Part shown: positions 36,101-49,639 of the stretch, piece by piece
Position numbering within the stretch: position 1 is the first letter of the stretch
Layout of the letters: each line of letters opens with the position of its first letter
NCBI RefSeq assembly: GCF_024713975.1
Contig: NC_091114.1
Span: 6,978,001 to 7,042,000, forward strand
Direction of reading: 5' to 3'
DNA: 64,000 nt
From: Paralichthys olivaceus
Taxonomy: Eukaryota; Chordata; Actinopteri; Pleuronectiformes; Paralichthyidae
Position numbers and translations under genes: made by a program
The notes under the pieces: generated by a model
What the model was told of the DNA's origin: nothing
The model's input: only the letters and a program-made list of their open reading frames with translations
Databases searched by the model: none

Positions 36101-39100
36101 AGTCATAGGTTAGTATGTCGTCCGAAATATGCTAAAAAAGTCATAGGTTAGTATGTCGTAAATAATATGATAAAAAAGTCATAGGTTAGTATGTCGTCTG
36201 AAATATGATAAAAAAGTCATAGGTTAGTATGTCATCCGAAATATGATTAAAAAGTCATAGGTTAGTATGTCGTCCGAAATATGATAAAAAAGTCATAGGT
36301 TAGTATGTCGTCCAAAATATGATAAAAAAGTCATAGGTTAGTATGTTGTCCGAAATATGATAAAAAAGTCATAGGTTAGTATGTCGTCCGAAATATGCTA
36401 AAAAAGTCATAGGTTAGTATGTCGTCCGAAATATGCTAAAAAAGTCATAGGTTAGTATGTCGTCCGAAATATGATAAAAAAGTCATAGGTTAGTATGTCG
36501 TCCGAAATATGATAAAAAAGTCATAGGTTAGTATGTCGTCCGAAATATGATAAAAAAGTCACAGGTTAGTATGTCGTCCGAAATATGATAAAAAAGTCAC
36601 AGGTTAGTATGTCGTCCGAAATATGATAAAAAAGTCACAGGTTAGTATGTCGTAAATAATATGATAAAAAAGTCATAGGTTAGTATGTCGTCCGAAATAT
36701 GATTAAAAAGTCATAGGTTAGTATGTCGTAAATAATATGATAAAAAAGTCATAGGTTAGTATGTCGTCCGAAATATGATAAAAAAGTCATAGGTTAGTAT
36801 GTCGTCCGAAATATGATAAAAAAGTCATAGGTTAGTATGTCGTCCGAAATATGATAAAAAAGTCATAGGTTAGTATGTCGTCCAGAATATGATAAAAAAG
36901 TCATAGGTTAGTATGTCGTCCGAAATATGATAAAAAAGTCATAGGTTAGTATGTCGTCCAGAATATGATAAAAAAGTCATAGGTTAGTATGTCGTAAATA
37001 ATATGATAAAAAAGTCATAGGTTAGTATGTCGTAAATAATATGATAAAAAAGTCATAGGTTAGTATGTCGTCCGAAATATGATAAAAAAGTCATAGGTTA
37101 GTATGTCGTCCGAAATATGATTAAAAAGTCATAGGTTAGTATGTCGTCCGAAATATGATAAAAAAGTCATAGGTTAGTATGTCGTCCAAAATATGATAAA
37201 AAAGTCATAGGTTAGTATGTCGTCCGAAATATGCTAAAAAAGTCATAGGTTAGTATGTCGTCCGAAATATGATAAAAAAGTCATAGGTTAGTATGTCGTC
37301 CAAAATATGATAAAAAAGTCATAGGTTAGTATGTCGTCCGAAATATGATAAAAAAGTCATAGGTTAGTATGTCGTCCGAAATATGATAAAAAAGTCATAG
37401 GTTAGTATGTCGTAAATAATATGATAAAAAAGTCATAGGTTAGTATGTCGTCCGAAATATGATTAAAAAGTCATAGGTTAGTATGTCGTCCGAAATATGA
37501 TAAAAAAGTCATAGGTTAGTATGTCGTCCGAAATATGCTAAAAAAGTCATAGGTTAGTATGTCGTCCGAAATATGATAAAAAAGTCATAGGTTAGTATGT
37601 CGTCCAGAATATGATAAAAAAGTCATAGGTTAGTATGTCGTAAATAATATGATAAAAAAGTCATAGGTTAGTATGTCGTCCGAAATATGATAAAAAAGTC
37701 ATAGGTTAGTATGTCGTCCGAAATATGATAAAAAAGTCATAGGTTAGTATGTCGTCCAAAATATGATAAAAAAGTCATAGGTTAGTATGTCGTCCGAAAT
37801 ATGATAAAAAAGTCATAGGTTAGTATGTCGTCCGAAATATGATAAAAAAGTCATAGGTTAGTATGTCGTAAATAATATGATAAAAAAGTCATAGGTTAGT
37901 ATGTCGTCCGAAATATGATAAAAAAGTCATAGGTTAGTATGTCGTCCGAAATATGATAAAAAAAGTCATAGGTTAGTATGTCGTAAATAATATGATAAAA
38001 AAGTCATAGGTTAGTATGTCGTCCGAAATATGATAAAAAAGTCATAGGTTAGTATGTCGTCCGAAATAGGATAAAAAAGTCATAGGTTAGTATGTCGTCC
38101 GAAATATGATAAAAAAGTCATAGGTTAGTATGTCGTCCGAAATATGATAAAAAAGTCATAGGTTAGTATGTCGTCCAGAATATGATAAAAAAGTCATAGG
38201 TTAGTATGTCGTCCGAAATATGATAAAAAAGTCATAGGTTAGTATGTCGTCCGAAATATGATAAAAAAGTCATAGGTTAGTATGTCGTCTATAATATGAT
38301 TAAAAAGTCATAGGTTAGTATGTCGTCCGAAATATGATTAAAAAGTCATAGGTTAGTATGTCGTCCGAAATATGATAAAAAAGTCATAGGTTAGTATGTC
38401 GTCCAGAATATGATAAAAAAGTCATAGGTTAGTATGTCGTAAATAATATGATAAAAAAGTCATAGGTTAGTATGTCGTCCGAAATATGATAAAAAAGTCA
38501 TAGGTTAGTATGTCGTCCAGAATATGATAAAAAAGTCATAGGTTAGTATGTCGTAAATAATATGATAAAAAAGTCATAGGTTAGTATGTCGTCCGAAATA
38601 TGATAAAAAAGTCATAGGTTAGTATGTCGTCCGAAATATGCTAAAAAAGTCATAGGTTAGTATGTCGTAAATAATATGATAAAAAAGTCATAGGTTAGTA
38701 TGTCGTCCAAAATATGATAAAAAAGTCATAGGTTAGTATGTCGTCCGAAATATGATAAAAAAGTCATAGGTTAGTATGTCGTCCGAAATATGATAAAAAA
38801 GTCATAGGTTAGTATGTCGTCCGAAATATGCTAAAAAAGTCATAGGTTAGTATGTCGTAAATAATATGATTAAAAAGTCATAGGTTAGTATGTCGTCCGA
38901 AATATGATAAAAAAGTCATAGGTTAGTATGTCGTCCGAAATATGATAAAAAAGTCATAGGTTAGTATGTCGTCCAGAATATGATAAAAAAGTCATAGGTT
39001 AGTATGTCGTCCGAAATATGATAAAAAAGTCATAGGTTAGTATGTCGTCCGAAATATGATACAAAAGTCATAGGTTAGTATGTCGTAAATAATATGATAA

Positions 39101-42100
39101 AAAAGTCATAGGTTAGTATGTCGTCCGAAATATGATAAAAAAGTCATAGGTTAGTATGTCGTCCGAAATATGATAAAAAAGTCATAGGTTAGTATGTCGT
39201 CTATAATATGATTAAAAAGTCATAGGTTAGTATGTCGTCCGAAATATGATAAAAAAGTCATAGGTTAGTATGTCGTCCGAAATATGATAAAAAAGTCATA
39301 GGTTAGTATGTCGTCCGAAATATGCTAAAAAAGTCATAGGTTAGTATGTCGTAAATAATATGATAAAAAAGTCATAGGTTAGTATGTCGTAAATAATATG
39401 ATAAAAAAGTCATAGGTTAGTATGTCGTCCGAAATATGATAAAAAAGTCATAGGTTAGTATGTCATCCGAAATATGATTAAAAAGTCATAGGTTAGTATG
39501 TCGTCCGAAATATGATAAAAAAGTCATAGGTTAGTATGTCGTCCAAAATATGATAAAAAAGTCATAGGTTAGTATGTTGTCCGAAATATGATAAAAAAGT
39601 CATAGGTTAGTATGTCGTCCGAAATATGCTAAAAAAGTCATAGGTTAGTATGTCGTAAATAATATGATAAAAAAGTCATAGGTTAGTATGTCGTCCGAAA
39701 TATGATAAAAAAGTCATAGGTTAGTATGTCATCCGAAATATGATTAAAAAGTCATAGGTTAGTATGTCGTCCGAAATATGATAAAAAAGTCATAGGTTAG
39801 TATGTCGTCCAAAATATGATAAAAAAGTCATAGGTTAGTATGTTGTCCGAAATATGATAAAAAAGTCATAGGTTAGTATGTCGTCCGAAATATGCTAAAA
39901 AAGTCATAGGTTAGTATGTCGTAAATAATATGATAAAAAAGTCATAGGTTAGTATGTCGTCCGAAATATGATAAAAAAGTCATAGGTTAGTATGTCGTCC
40001 GAAATATGATAAAAAAGTCATAGGTTAGTATGTCGTCCGAAATATGATAAAAAAGTCATAGGTTAGTATGTCGTCCGAAATATGATAAAAAAGTCACAGG
40101 TTAGTATGTCGTAAATAATATGATAAAAAAGTCATAGGTTAGTATGTCGTCCGAAATATGATTAAAAAGTCATAGGTTAGTATGTCGTCCGAAATATGAT
40201 TAAAAAGTCATAGGTTAGTATGTCGTCCGAAATATGATAAAAAAGTCATAGGTTAGTATGTCGTAAATAATATGATAAAAAAGTCATAGGTTAGTATGTC
40301 GTCCAAAATATGATAAAAAAGTCATAGGTTAGTATGTCGTCTGAAATATGATAAAAAAGTCATAGGTTAGTATGTCGTCCGAAATATGATAAAAAAGTCA
40401 TAGGTTAGTATGTCGTCCAGAATATGATAAAAAAGTCATAGGTTCGTATGTCGTAAATAATATGATAAAAAAGTCATAGGTTAGTATGTCGTCCAAAATA
40501 TGATAAAAAAGTCATAGGTTAGTATGTCGTCCGAAATATGATAAAAAAGTCATAGGTTAGTATGTCGTCTGAAATATGATAAAAAAGTCATAGGTTAGTA
40601 TGTCGTCCGAAATATGCTAAAAAAGTCATAGGTTAGTATGTCGTCCAGAATATGATAAAAAAGTCATAGGTTCGTATGTCGTAAATAATATGATAAAAAA
40701 GTCATAGGTTAGTATGTCGTCCGAAATATGATAAAAAAGTCATAGGTTAGTATGTCGTCCAGAATATGATAAAAAAAAGTCATAGGTTAGTATGTCGTAA
40801 ATAATATGATAAAAAAGTCATAGGTTAGTATGTCGTCCAAAATATGATAAAAAAGTCATAGGTTAGTATGTCGTCCGAAATATGATAAAAAAGTCATAGG
40901 TTAGTATGTCGTCTGAAATATGATAAAAAAGTCATAGGTTAGTATGTCGTCCGAAATATGCTAAAAAAGTCATAGGTTAGTATGTCGTCCGAAATATGAT
41001 AAAAAAGTCATAGGTTAGTATGTCGTCCAGAATATGATAAAAAAGTCATAGGTTAGTATGTCATAAATAATATGATAAAAAAGTCATAGGTTAGTATGTC
41101 GTCCGAAATATGATACAAAAGTCATACGTTAGTATGTCGTCTATAATATGATAAAAAAGTCATAGGTTAGTATGTCGTCTGTAATATGATAAAAAAGTCA
41201 TAGGTTAGTATGTCGTCTATAATATGATAAAAAAGTCATAGGTTAGTATGTCGTCCAGAATATGATAAAAAAGTCATAGGTTAGTATGTCATAAATAATA
41301 TGATAAAAAAGTCATAGGTTAGTATGTCATAAATAATATGATAAAAAAGTCATAGGTTAGTATGTCATAAATAATATGATAAAAAAGTCATAGGTTAGTA
41401 TGTCGTAAATAATATGATAAAAAAGTCATAGGTTAGTATGTCATCTATAATATGATAAAAAAGTCATAGGTTAGTATGTCATAAATAATATGATAAAAAA
41501 GTCATAGGTTAGTATGTCATAAATAATATGATAAAAAAGTCATAGGTTAGTATGTCGTAAATAATATGATAAAAAAGTCATAGGTTAGTATGTCGTCCGA
41601 AATATGATTAAAAAGTCATAGGTTAGTATGTCGTCCAAAATATGATAAAAAAGTCATAGGTTAGTATGTCGTCCAAAATATGATAAAAAAGTCATAGGTT
41701 AGTATGTCGTCCGAAATATGCTAAAAAAGTCATAGGTTAGTATGTCGTAAATAATATGATAAAAAAGTCATAGGTTAGTATGTCGTCCGAAATATGATTA
41801 AAAAGTCATAGGTTAGTATGTCGTAAATAATATGATAAAAAAGTCATAGGTTAGTATGTCGTCTATAATATGATAAAAAAGTCATAGGTTAGTATGTCGT
41901 CTGTAATATGATAAAAAAGTCATAGGTTAGTATGTCGTCCAAAATATGATAAAAAAGTCATAGGTTAGTATGTTGTCCGAAATATGATTAAAAAGTCATA
42001 GGTTAGTATGTCGTCCGAAATATGATAAAAAAGTCATAGGTTAGTATGTCGTCCGAAATATGATACAAAAGTCATACGTTAGTATGTCATCTATAATATG

Positions 42101-45100
42101 ATAAATAAGTCATAGGTTAGTATGTCGTCTGTAATATGATAAAAAAGTCATAGGTTAGTATGTCGTCCGAAATATGATAAAAAAGTCATAGGTTAGTATG
42201 TCATAAATAATATGATAAAAAAGTCATAGGTTAGTATGTCGTAAATAATATGATAAAAAAGTCATAGGTTAGTATGTCGTCCAGAATATGATAAAAAAGT
42301 CATAGGTTAGTATGTCATAAATAATATGATAAAAAAGTCATAGGTTAGTATGTCATCTATAATATGATAAAAAAGTCATAGGTTAGTATGTCATCTATAA
42401 TATGATAAAAAAAGTCATAGGTTAGTATGTCATAAATAATATGATAAAAAAGTCATAGGTTAGTATGTCGTAAATAATATGATAAAAAAGTCATAGGTTA
42501 GTATGTCGTCCGAAATATGATAAAAAAGTCATAGGTTAGTATGTTGTCTATAATATGATTAAAAAGTCATAGGTTAGTATGTCGTCCGAAATATGATAAA
42601 AAAGTCATAGGTTAGTATGTTGTCTATAATATGATAAAAAAGTCATAGGTTAGTATGTCGTCCGAAATATGATAAAAAAGTCATAGGTTAGTATGTCGTC
42701 CAAAATATGATAAAAAAGTCATAGGTTAGTATGTCGTCTATAATATGATTAAAAAGTCATAGGTTAGTATGTCGTCCGAAATATGATAAAAAAGTCATAG
42801 GTTAGTATGTCGTCCGAAATATGATAAAAAAGTCATAGGTTAGTATGTCGTCCGAAATATGATAAAAAAGTCATAGGTTAGTATGTCGTCCAGAATATGA
42901 TAAAAAAGTCATAGGTTAGTATGTCGTCCGAAATATGATAAAAAAGTCATAGGTTAGAATGTCGTCCGAAATATGATTAAAAAGTCATAGGTTAGTATGT
43001 CGTCCAAAATATGATAAAAAAGTCATAGGTTAGTATGTCGTAAATAATATGATAAAAAAGTCATAGGTTAGTATGTCGTCCAAAATATGATAAAAAAGTC
43101 ATAGGTTAGTATGTCGTAAAAAATATGATAAAAAAGTCATAGGTTAGTATGTCGTCCAAAATATGATTAAAAAGTCATAGGTTAGTATGTCGTCCGAAGT
43201 ATGATAAAAAAGTCATAGGTTAGTATGTCGTCCGAAATATGCTAAAAAAGTCATAGGTTAGTATGTCGTCTGAAATATGATAAAAAAGTCATAGGTTAGT
43301 ATGTCGTAAATAATATGATAAAAAAGTCATAGGTTAGTATGTCGTCCGAAATATGATAAAAAAGTCATAGGTTAGTATGTCGTCCAGAATATGATAAAAA
43401 AGTCATAGGTTAGTATGTCGTAAATAATATGATAAAAAAGTCATAGGTTAGTATGTCGTAAATAATATGATAAAAAAGTCATAGGTTAGTATGTCGTCCG
43501 AAATATGATTAAAAAGTCATAGGTTAGTATGTCGTCCAAAATATGATAAAAAAGTCATAGGTTAGTATGTCGTCCGAAATATGATAAAAAAGTCATAGGT
43601 TAGTATGTCGTAAATAATATGATAAAAAAGTCATAGGTTAGTATGTCGTCCAAAATATGATAAAAAAGTCATAGGTTAGTATGTCGTCTATAATATGATA
43701 AAAAAGTCATAGGTTAGTATGTCGTCTGTAATATGATAAAAAAGTCATAGGTTAGTATGTCGTAAATAATATGATAAAAAAGTCATAGGTTAGTATGTCG
43801 TCCGAAATATGATTAAAAAGTCATAGGTTAGTATGTCGTCTATAATATGATAAAAAAGTCATAGGTTAGTATGTCGTCCGAAATATGATAAAAAAGTCAT
43901 AGGTTAGTGTGTCGTCCGAAAATATGATAAAAAAGTCATAGGTTAGTATGTCGTCCAGAATATGATTAAAAAGTCATAGGTTAGTATGTCATCTATAATA
44001 TGATAAAAAAGTCATAGGTTAGTATGTCGTCCGAAATATGATAAAAAAGTCATAGGTTAGTATGTCGTAAATAATATGATAAAAAAGTCATAGGTTAGTA
44101 TGTCGTCCAAAATATGATAAAAAAGTCATAGGTTAGTATGTCGTCTATAATATGATAAAAAAGTCATAGGTTAGTATGTCGTCTGTAATATGATAAAAAA
44201 GTCATAGGTTAGTATGTCGTAAATAATATGATAAAAAAGTCATAGGTTAGTATGTCGTCCGAAATATGATAAAAAAGTCATAGGTTAGTATGTCGTTCGA
44301 AATATGATTAAAAAGTCATAGGTTAGTATGTCGTCTATAATATGATAAAAAAGTCATAGGTTAGTGTGTCGTCTATAATATGATAAAAAAGTCATAGGTT
44401 AGTATGTCGTCCGAAATATGATAAAAAAGTCATAGGTTAGTGTGTCGTCCGAAAATATGATAAAAAAGTCATAGGTTAGTATGTCGTCCAGAATATGATT
44501 AAAAAGTCATAGGTTAGTATGTCATCTATAATATGATAAAAAAGTCATAGGTTAGTATGTCGTCCGAAATATGATAAAAAAGTCATAGGTTAGTATGTTG
44601 TAAATAATATGATAAAAAAGTCATAGGTTAGTATGTCGTCCAAAATATGATAAAAAAGTCATAGGTTAGTATGAAGTAAATATGATAAAAAAGTCATAGG
44701 TTAGTATGTCGTCTATAATATGATAAAAAAGTCATAGGTTAGTATGTCGTAAATAATATGATAAAAAAGTCATAGGTTAGTATGTCGTAAATAATATGAT
44801 AAAAAAGTCATAGGTTAGTATGTCATCTATAATATGATAAAAAAGTCATAGGTTAGTATGTCGTAAATAATATGATAAAAAAGTCATAGGTTAGTATGTC
44901 ATCTATAATATGATAAAAAAGTCATAGGTTAGTATGAAGTAAATATGATAAAAAAGTCATAGGTTAGTATGTCGTCTATAATATGATAAAAAAGTCATAG
45001 GTTAGTATGTTGTCCGAGATATGATAAAAAAGTCATAGGTTAGTATGTCGTCCGAAATATGATTAAAAAGTCATAGGTTAGTATGTCATCTATAATATGA

Positions 45101-47236
45101 TAAAAAAGTCATAGGTTAGTATGTCGTAAATAATATGATAAAAAAGTCAGAGGTTAGTATGTCGTCTATAATATGATAAAAAAAGTCATAGGTTAGTATG
45201 TCGTAAATAATATGATAAAAAGTATGTCGTCTATAATATGATAAAAAAGTCACAGGTTAGTATGTCGTCCGAAATATGATAAAAAAGTCATAGGTTAGTA
45301 TGAAGTAAATAATATGATAAAAAAGTCATAGGTTAGTATGTCGTCCGAAATATGATAAAAAAGTCATAGGTTAGTATGTCGTCCGAAATATGATTAAAAA
45401 GTCATAGGTTAGTATGTCATCTATAATATGATAAAAAAAGTCATAGGTTAGTATGTCGTAAATAATATGATAAAAAAGTCATAGGTTAGTATGTCGTCTA
45501 TAATATGATAAAAAAGTCATAGGTTAGTATGTCGTCCAGAATATGATAAAAAAAGTCATAGGTTAGTATGTCGTAAATAATCTGATAAAAAAGTCATAGG
45601 TTAGTATGTCGTCTATAATATGATAAAAAAGTCACAGGTTAGTATGTCGTACGAAATATGATAAAAAAAAGTCATAGGTTAGTATGAAGTAAATAATATG
45701 ATAAAAAAGTCATAGGTTAGTATGTCGTAAATAATATGATAAAAAAGTCATAGGTTAGTATGTCGTCTATAATATGATAAAAAAAAGTCATAGGTTAGTA
45801 TGTCGTCCGAAATATGATTAAAAAGTCATAGGTTAGTATGTCGTCCAAAATATGATAAAAAAGTCATAGGTTAGTATGAAGTAAATATGATAAAAAAGTC
45901 ATAGGTTAGTATGTCGTAAATAATATGATAAAAAAGTCATAGGTTAGTATGTCGTAAATAATATGATAAAAAAGTCATAGGTTAGTATGTCGTCCGAAAT
46001 ATGATAAAAAAGTCATAGGTTAGTATGTCGTCCGAAATATGATTAAAAAGTCATAGGTTAGTATGTCGTCTATAATATGATAAAAAAGTCATAGGTTAGT
46101 ATGTCGTCCGAAATATGATAAAAAAGTCATAGGTTAGTATGTCGTCCAGAATATGATAAAAAAGTCATAGGTTAGTATGTCGTCCAGAATATGATTAAAA
46201 AGTCATAGGTTAGTATGTCATCTATAATATGATAAAAAAAAGTCATAGGTTAGTATGTCGTCCAAAATATGATTAAAAAGTCATAGGTTAGTATGTCATC
46301 TATAATATGATAAAAAAGTCATAGGTTAGTATGTCGTCCAGAATATGATTAAAAAGTCATAGGTTAGTATGTCATCTATAATATGATAAAAAAGTCATAG
46401 GTTAGTATGTCGTCTATAATATGATAAAAAAGTCATAGGTTAGTATGTCGTCCGAAATATGATAAAAAAGTCATAGGTTAGTATGTCGTCCGAAATATGA
46501 TAAAAAAGTCATAGGTTAGTATGTCGTAAATAATATGATAAAAAAGTCATAGGTTAGTATGTCGTCCAGAATATGATAAAAAAAGTCATAGGTTAGTATG
46601 TCGTAAATAATATGATAAAAAAGTCATAGGTTAGTATGTCGTCCAGAATATGATTAAAAAGTCATAGGTTAGTATGTCGTCCAAAATATGATAAAAAAGT
46701 CATAGGTTAGTATGTCGTCCAGAATATGATTAAAAAGTCATAGGTTAGTATGTCGTTTGAAATATGATAAAAAAGTCATAGGTTAGTATGAAGTAAATAT
46801 GATAAAAAAGTCATAGGTTAGTATGAAGTAAATATGATAAAAAAGTCATAGGTTAGTATGTCGTCTATAATATGATAAAAAAGTCATAGGTTAGTATGTT
46901 GTCCGAAATATGATAAAAAAGTCATAGGTTAGTATGTCGTCCGAAATATGATTAAAAAGTCATAGGTTAGTATGTCGTCCAGAATATGATTAAAAAGTCA
47001 TAGGTTAGTATGTCATCTATAATATGATAAAAAAGTCATAGGTTAGTATGTCGTCCGAAATATGATAAAAAAATTCATAGGTTAGTATGTTGTCCGAAAT
47101 ATGATAAAAAAGTCATAGGTTAGTATGTCGTCCGAAATATGATAAAAAAGTCATAGGTTAGTATGTCGTCCGAAATATGATAAAAAAGTCATAGGTTAGT
47201 ATGTCGTCTATAAAAACACCATAAAAAGTCATAGGA
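24188..47236 (-). repeat. 38-bp satellite array, arm 2, inverted orientation (about 605 units)
   Basis: Same unit as arm 1 read on the opposite strand: GTCATAGGTTAGTATGTCG, then TCCGAAAT, TCCAAAAT, TCCAGAAT, TAAATAAT or TCTATAAT, then ATGATAAAAAA. It runs almost without interruption for 23 kb. The distal third, from about 41 kb, has more variants (GTCATAAAT, GTCATCTAT, GTTGTCC, GTCTGTAAT) and some 35-bp units. Arm 2 is twice as long as arm 1. It contains no gene. Confidence 0.97.
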
Positions 47237-47475
47237 GAGAAAAGACATTTGTAAACTAGCTTTGTGTTTTAAGTGTGCTGTTCTGTAACATTGGGGAATA
47301 GTCCATAGTTCCCTCGGTGCATTCCATATCTTTAAAGTTTAGTGCAAATCTGACGAAACAGAACAGAAAGAAACTAAACAATCCAAGGAAATCACAAGGC
47401 AACAATTATAATTATATCAAAAATAGTCATTAGAGAGCTATCTTCATTATAAAAAAGGTACAAAACTTTTGTGAC
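47237..47475. other. Non-satellite interruption at the right edge
   Basis: About 240 bp of ordinary AT-rich sequence between the homogeneous array and its decayed relatives. No feature recognised. Confidence 0.6.
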
Positions 47476-47479
47476 CTTT

Positions 47480-48020
47480 TATGTCGTCCAAAATATGATA
47501 AAAAACTCATAGTCATAGGTTACTATCTGGGTATGTTGCTCAAAAAGTTATAAAAAAGTCATAGGTTAGTATGTCGTTCCAAAAAGTAATAAAAAAGTCA
47601 TGTCCTTCAAAATATGATACACATATCATAGTATAGTATGTCCTCTGAAAAACAGATAAAAATGTCATAGTATAGTATGGTGTCTGGAAACTGATAAAAA
47701 TAGCCTAATATAGTATGGTGTCCTAAAATTATTTAAAATGTCATAGTATGGCCTCTGCAAACTGATAAAAATGTCATCGTATAGCATGGTGTCATAAAAA
47801 TTATAAAAATGTCATTGTAAAGTATGGTGTCCGAAAACTGACAAAAATGTCCTAGTATAGTATGCCATCCTGAAAATTCTTTAAAATGTCATAGTATAGT
47901 ATCCCAGAAACTAATTAAAATATCACGGTCTGGTATGGCATCTAAAACCTCATAAAAACATCCTAGAATAGTATGGCCTCCGAAAATTGAAAAAAATGTC
48001 TGAAAACTCATTAAAATGTC
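47480..48020 (-). repeat. Decayed fringe of the 38-bp satellite
   Basis: Degenerate units such as GTCATAGTATAGTATGGTGT followed by CCGAAAACTGATAAAAAT keep the 38-bp spacing and the order of blocks. Each differs from its neighbours and from the core array. They look like old, no longer homogenised members of the same family. Confidence 0.85.
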
Positions 48021-48039
48021 TTTTTGTTTTGTTACAAAC

Positions 48040-48420
48040 TTTCACTTTGACTCAAAGATGGACTGATTAGATCTTAATGCCTGGAGGTCAAAGTCACAGC
48101 GAACTCAAGTCACTGAATGTGACATATTAGGACTGCGATAGGGAATTTCATTACATTTTTGCACAAATCACTTGGACTCACTGATAAATTGATTAGATTT
48201 CAGTGGTCAAAGGTCAAGGTGGCTTCAAAAAAACATTTTTGGCCTCTTGAATGTGATATCTCAAGACTGCTTAATGGAATTTCTTCAACTTCAACTCAAA
48301 GATAAAGTCATTATCTTTCAGTGACCTTTATATGAATCTGGAAAAAGAGTATGTAGAACTATGTACACAGAACTGCACTGGTTGGCGGAGCCTTACAACC
48401 GCAATGCAACAATACTAGTT
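48040..48420. repeat. Dispersed fish repeat (decayed)
   Basis: Internally repetitive: CACTTTGACTCAAAGATGGA / CTTGGACTCACTGATAAATT, GGTCAAAGTCAC / GGTCAAAGGTCAAGGTG and GAATGTGACATATTAGGACT / GAATGTGATATCTCAAGACT recur. The end CACTGGTTGGCGGAGCCTTA is familiar from common fish repeats. Family not named. Confidence 0.6.
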
Positions 48421-49600
48421 TTACAACGTTGAAATACTTTCAAATTGGGTTAACCCAAGATAACAAATGCTGGTTAAGTAACAAGGAAGTAAACACACAT
48501 TTAAACATTCTGTGTTCCTTAGCATTACCTTTCAGAAAAAAATTTACTAAAAACAGCTTTGTCTGTTAAGGGATAAATCTTTCATACCAAATGTAGAACA
48601 GGAGCCAACAGAGAAGAGTGTTAGAGGTGGATTGAATTTATGTCATAGACTGTGTCTTTTGCGACTGTAATTGCCGGGATAAATAATCTTTGGTCTGAAA
48701 AATAGTAAAATGTACAACATATCTGACAAGGAACCAGGTACCAGTTATTGCCTCTCTTCTGTTTTTACAGTTATTTTAAATGTAGTCATGTTATATTTGT
48801 CCTGTTTGTAAACTGGTAAAATGTTAAATGAATAAACTTAACTTTTGGTCACATACAACCAAATTAAACAACAAGATATATTGCTATATTTTGATATTCC
48901 ATATAATTACTATCTGGGTCACATCATTAGGGTCTGAAATAAAGCTTATTTGTTCAGCACAGTGGTATCATTTCTCGACTACTCTTAACACACACAAAGT
49001 CTGTCTCTGTTGCCCTTCCCCCTCGTTTTCTGCTCTCCTGAACCTCAACTTATCAGGCAAGCCACCTCACTCTGACCCCAACATGCAACACCCAGCCCCC
49101 ACTGCAACAGGCACAGGGTAAAGGGGGGGTATAACTTGTCTTGGACATGACTGGTGGAATACATGTGGTGAGAGGAGTTGTTGGAATAAGGCAGGGGGGC
49201 TGATAAGCCTGGTGGGTGGAGAGAAAGTGGGATGGATGAAGGGAGCGTGGGAGGAGGGAGGGAAAGAGAGAGAGCACTGTAGACACAATTAGATGGAGGG
49301 GGTAAAAGAGGAGGGTAGACAGAGAAGTATGACATACTTAAGACAAAGGCCACAGAAATTGCAAGTAGAATAGTTGTCAGCAGAAGAGGAAGGGGCATCA
49401 ATGTGCTACGACTTCACCACCTAAGAAGAGGAATTTGATGCTGCATGTGGAAAAAAACAGACACTATCAGTTCCACTGACAACTCTGGATAGTGGCGAGA
49501 AGAAGCAGCAGGAGAGCAGACTGTGGGAAGCCAACATACCAGCATACCACCACTAAAAAGATAAGGCTCCAAAAACACTCTGAACACTCTTAACTTCACA
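48421..49600. other. Upstream region of tmem88, no gene seen
   Basis: Ordinary intergenic sequence. A purine-rich stretch at about 49190-49290 creates long Pro/Ser/Leu frames on the - strand that I regard as compositional. Confidence 0.5.
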
Positions 49601-49639
49601 CAAGGAAAGGAGGGGAAAAGTAACCCTGTTTCTGCTGAG

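Noticed and set aside
11510..47236. CRISPR-like regular repeats
   Set aside because: Units are contiguous with no unique spacers, there are no cas genes, and the genome is eukaryotic.
49045..49401. 118-codon - strand frame beginning MMPLPLLLTTIL, hydrophobic start then Pro/Ser-rich
   Set aside because: It lies over a purine-rich + strand stretch, three overlapping frames look alike, and no splice or family evidence supports it.
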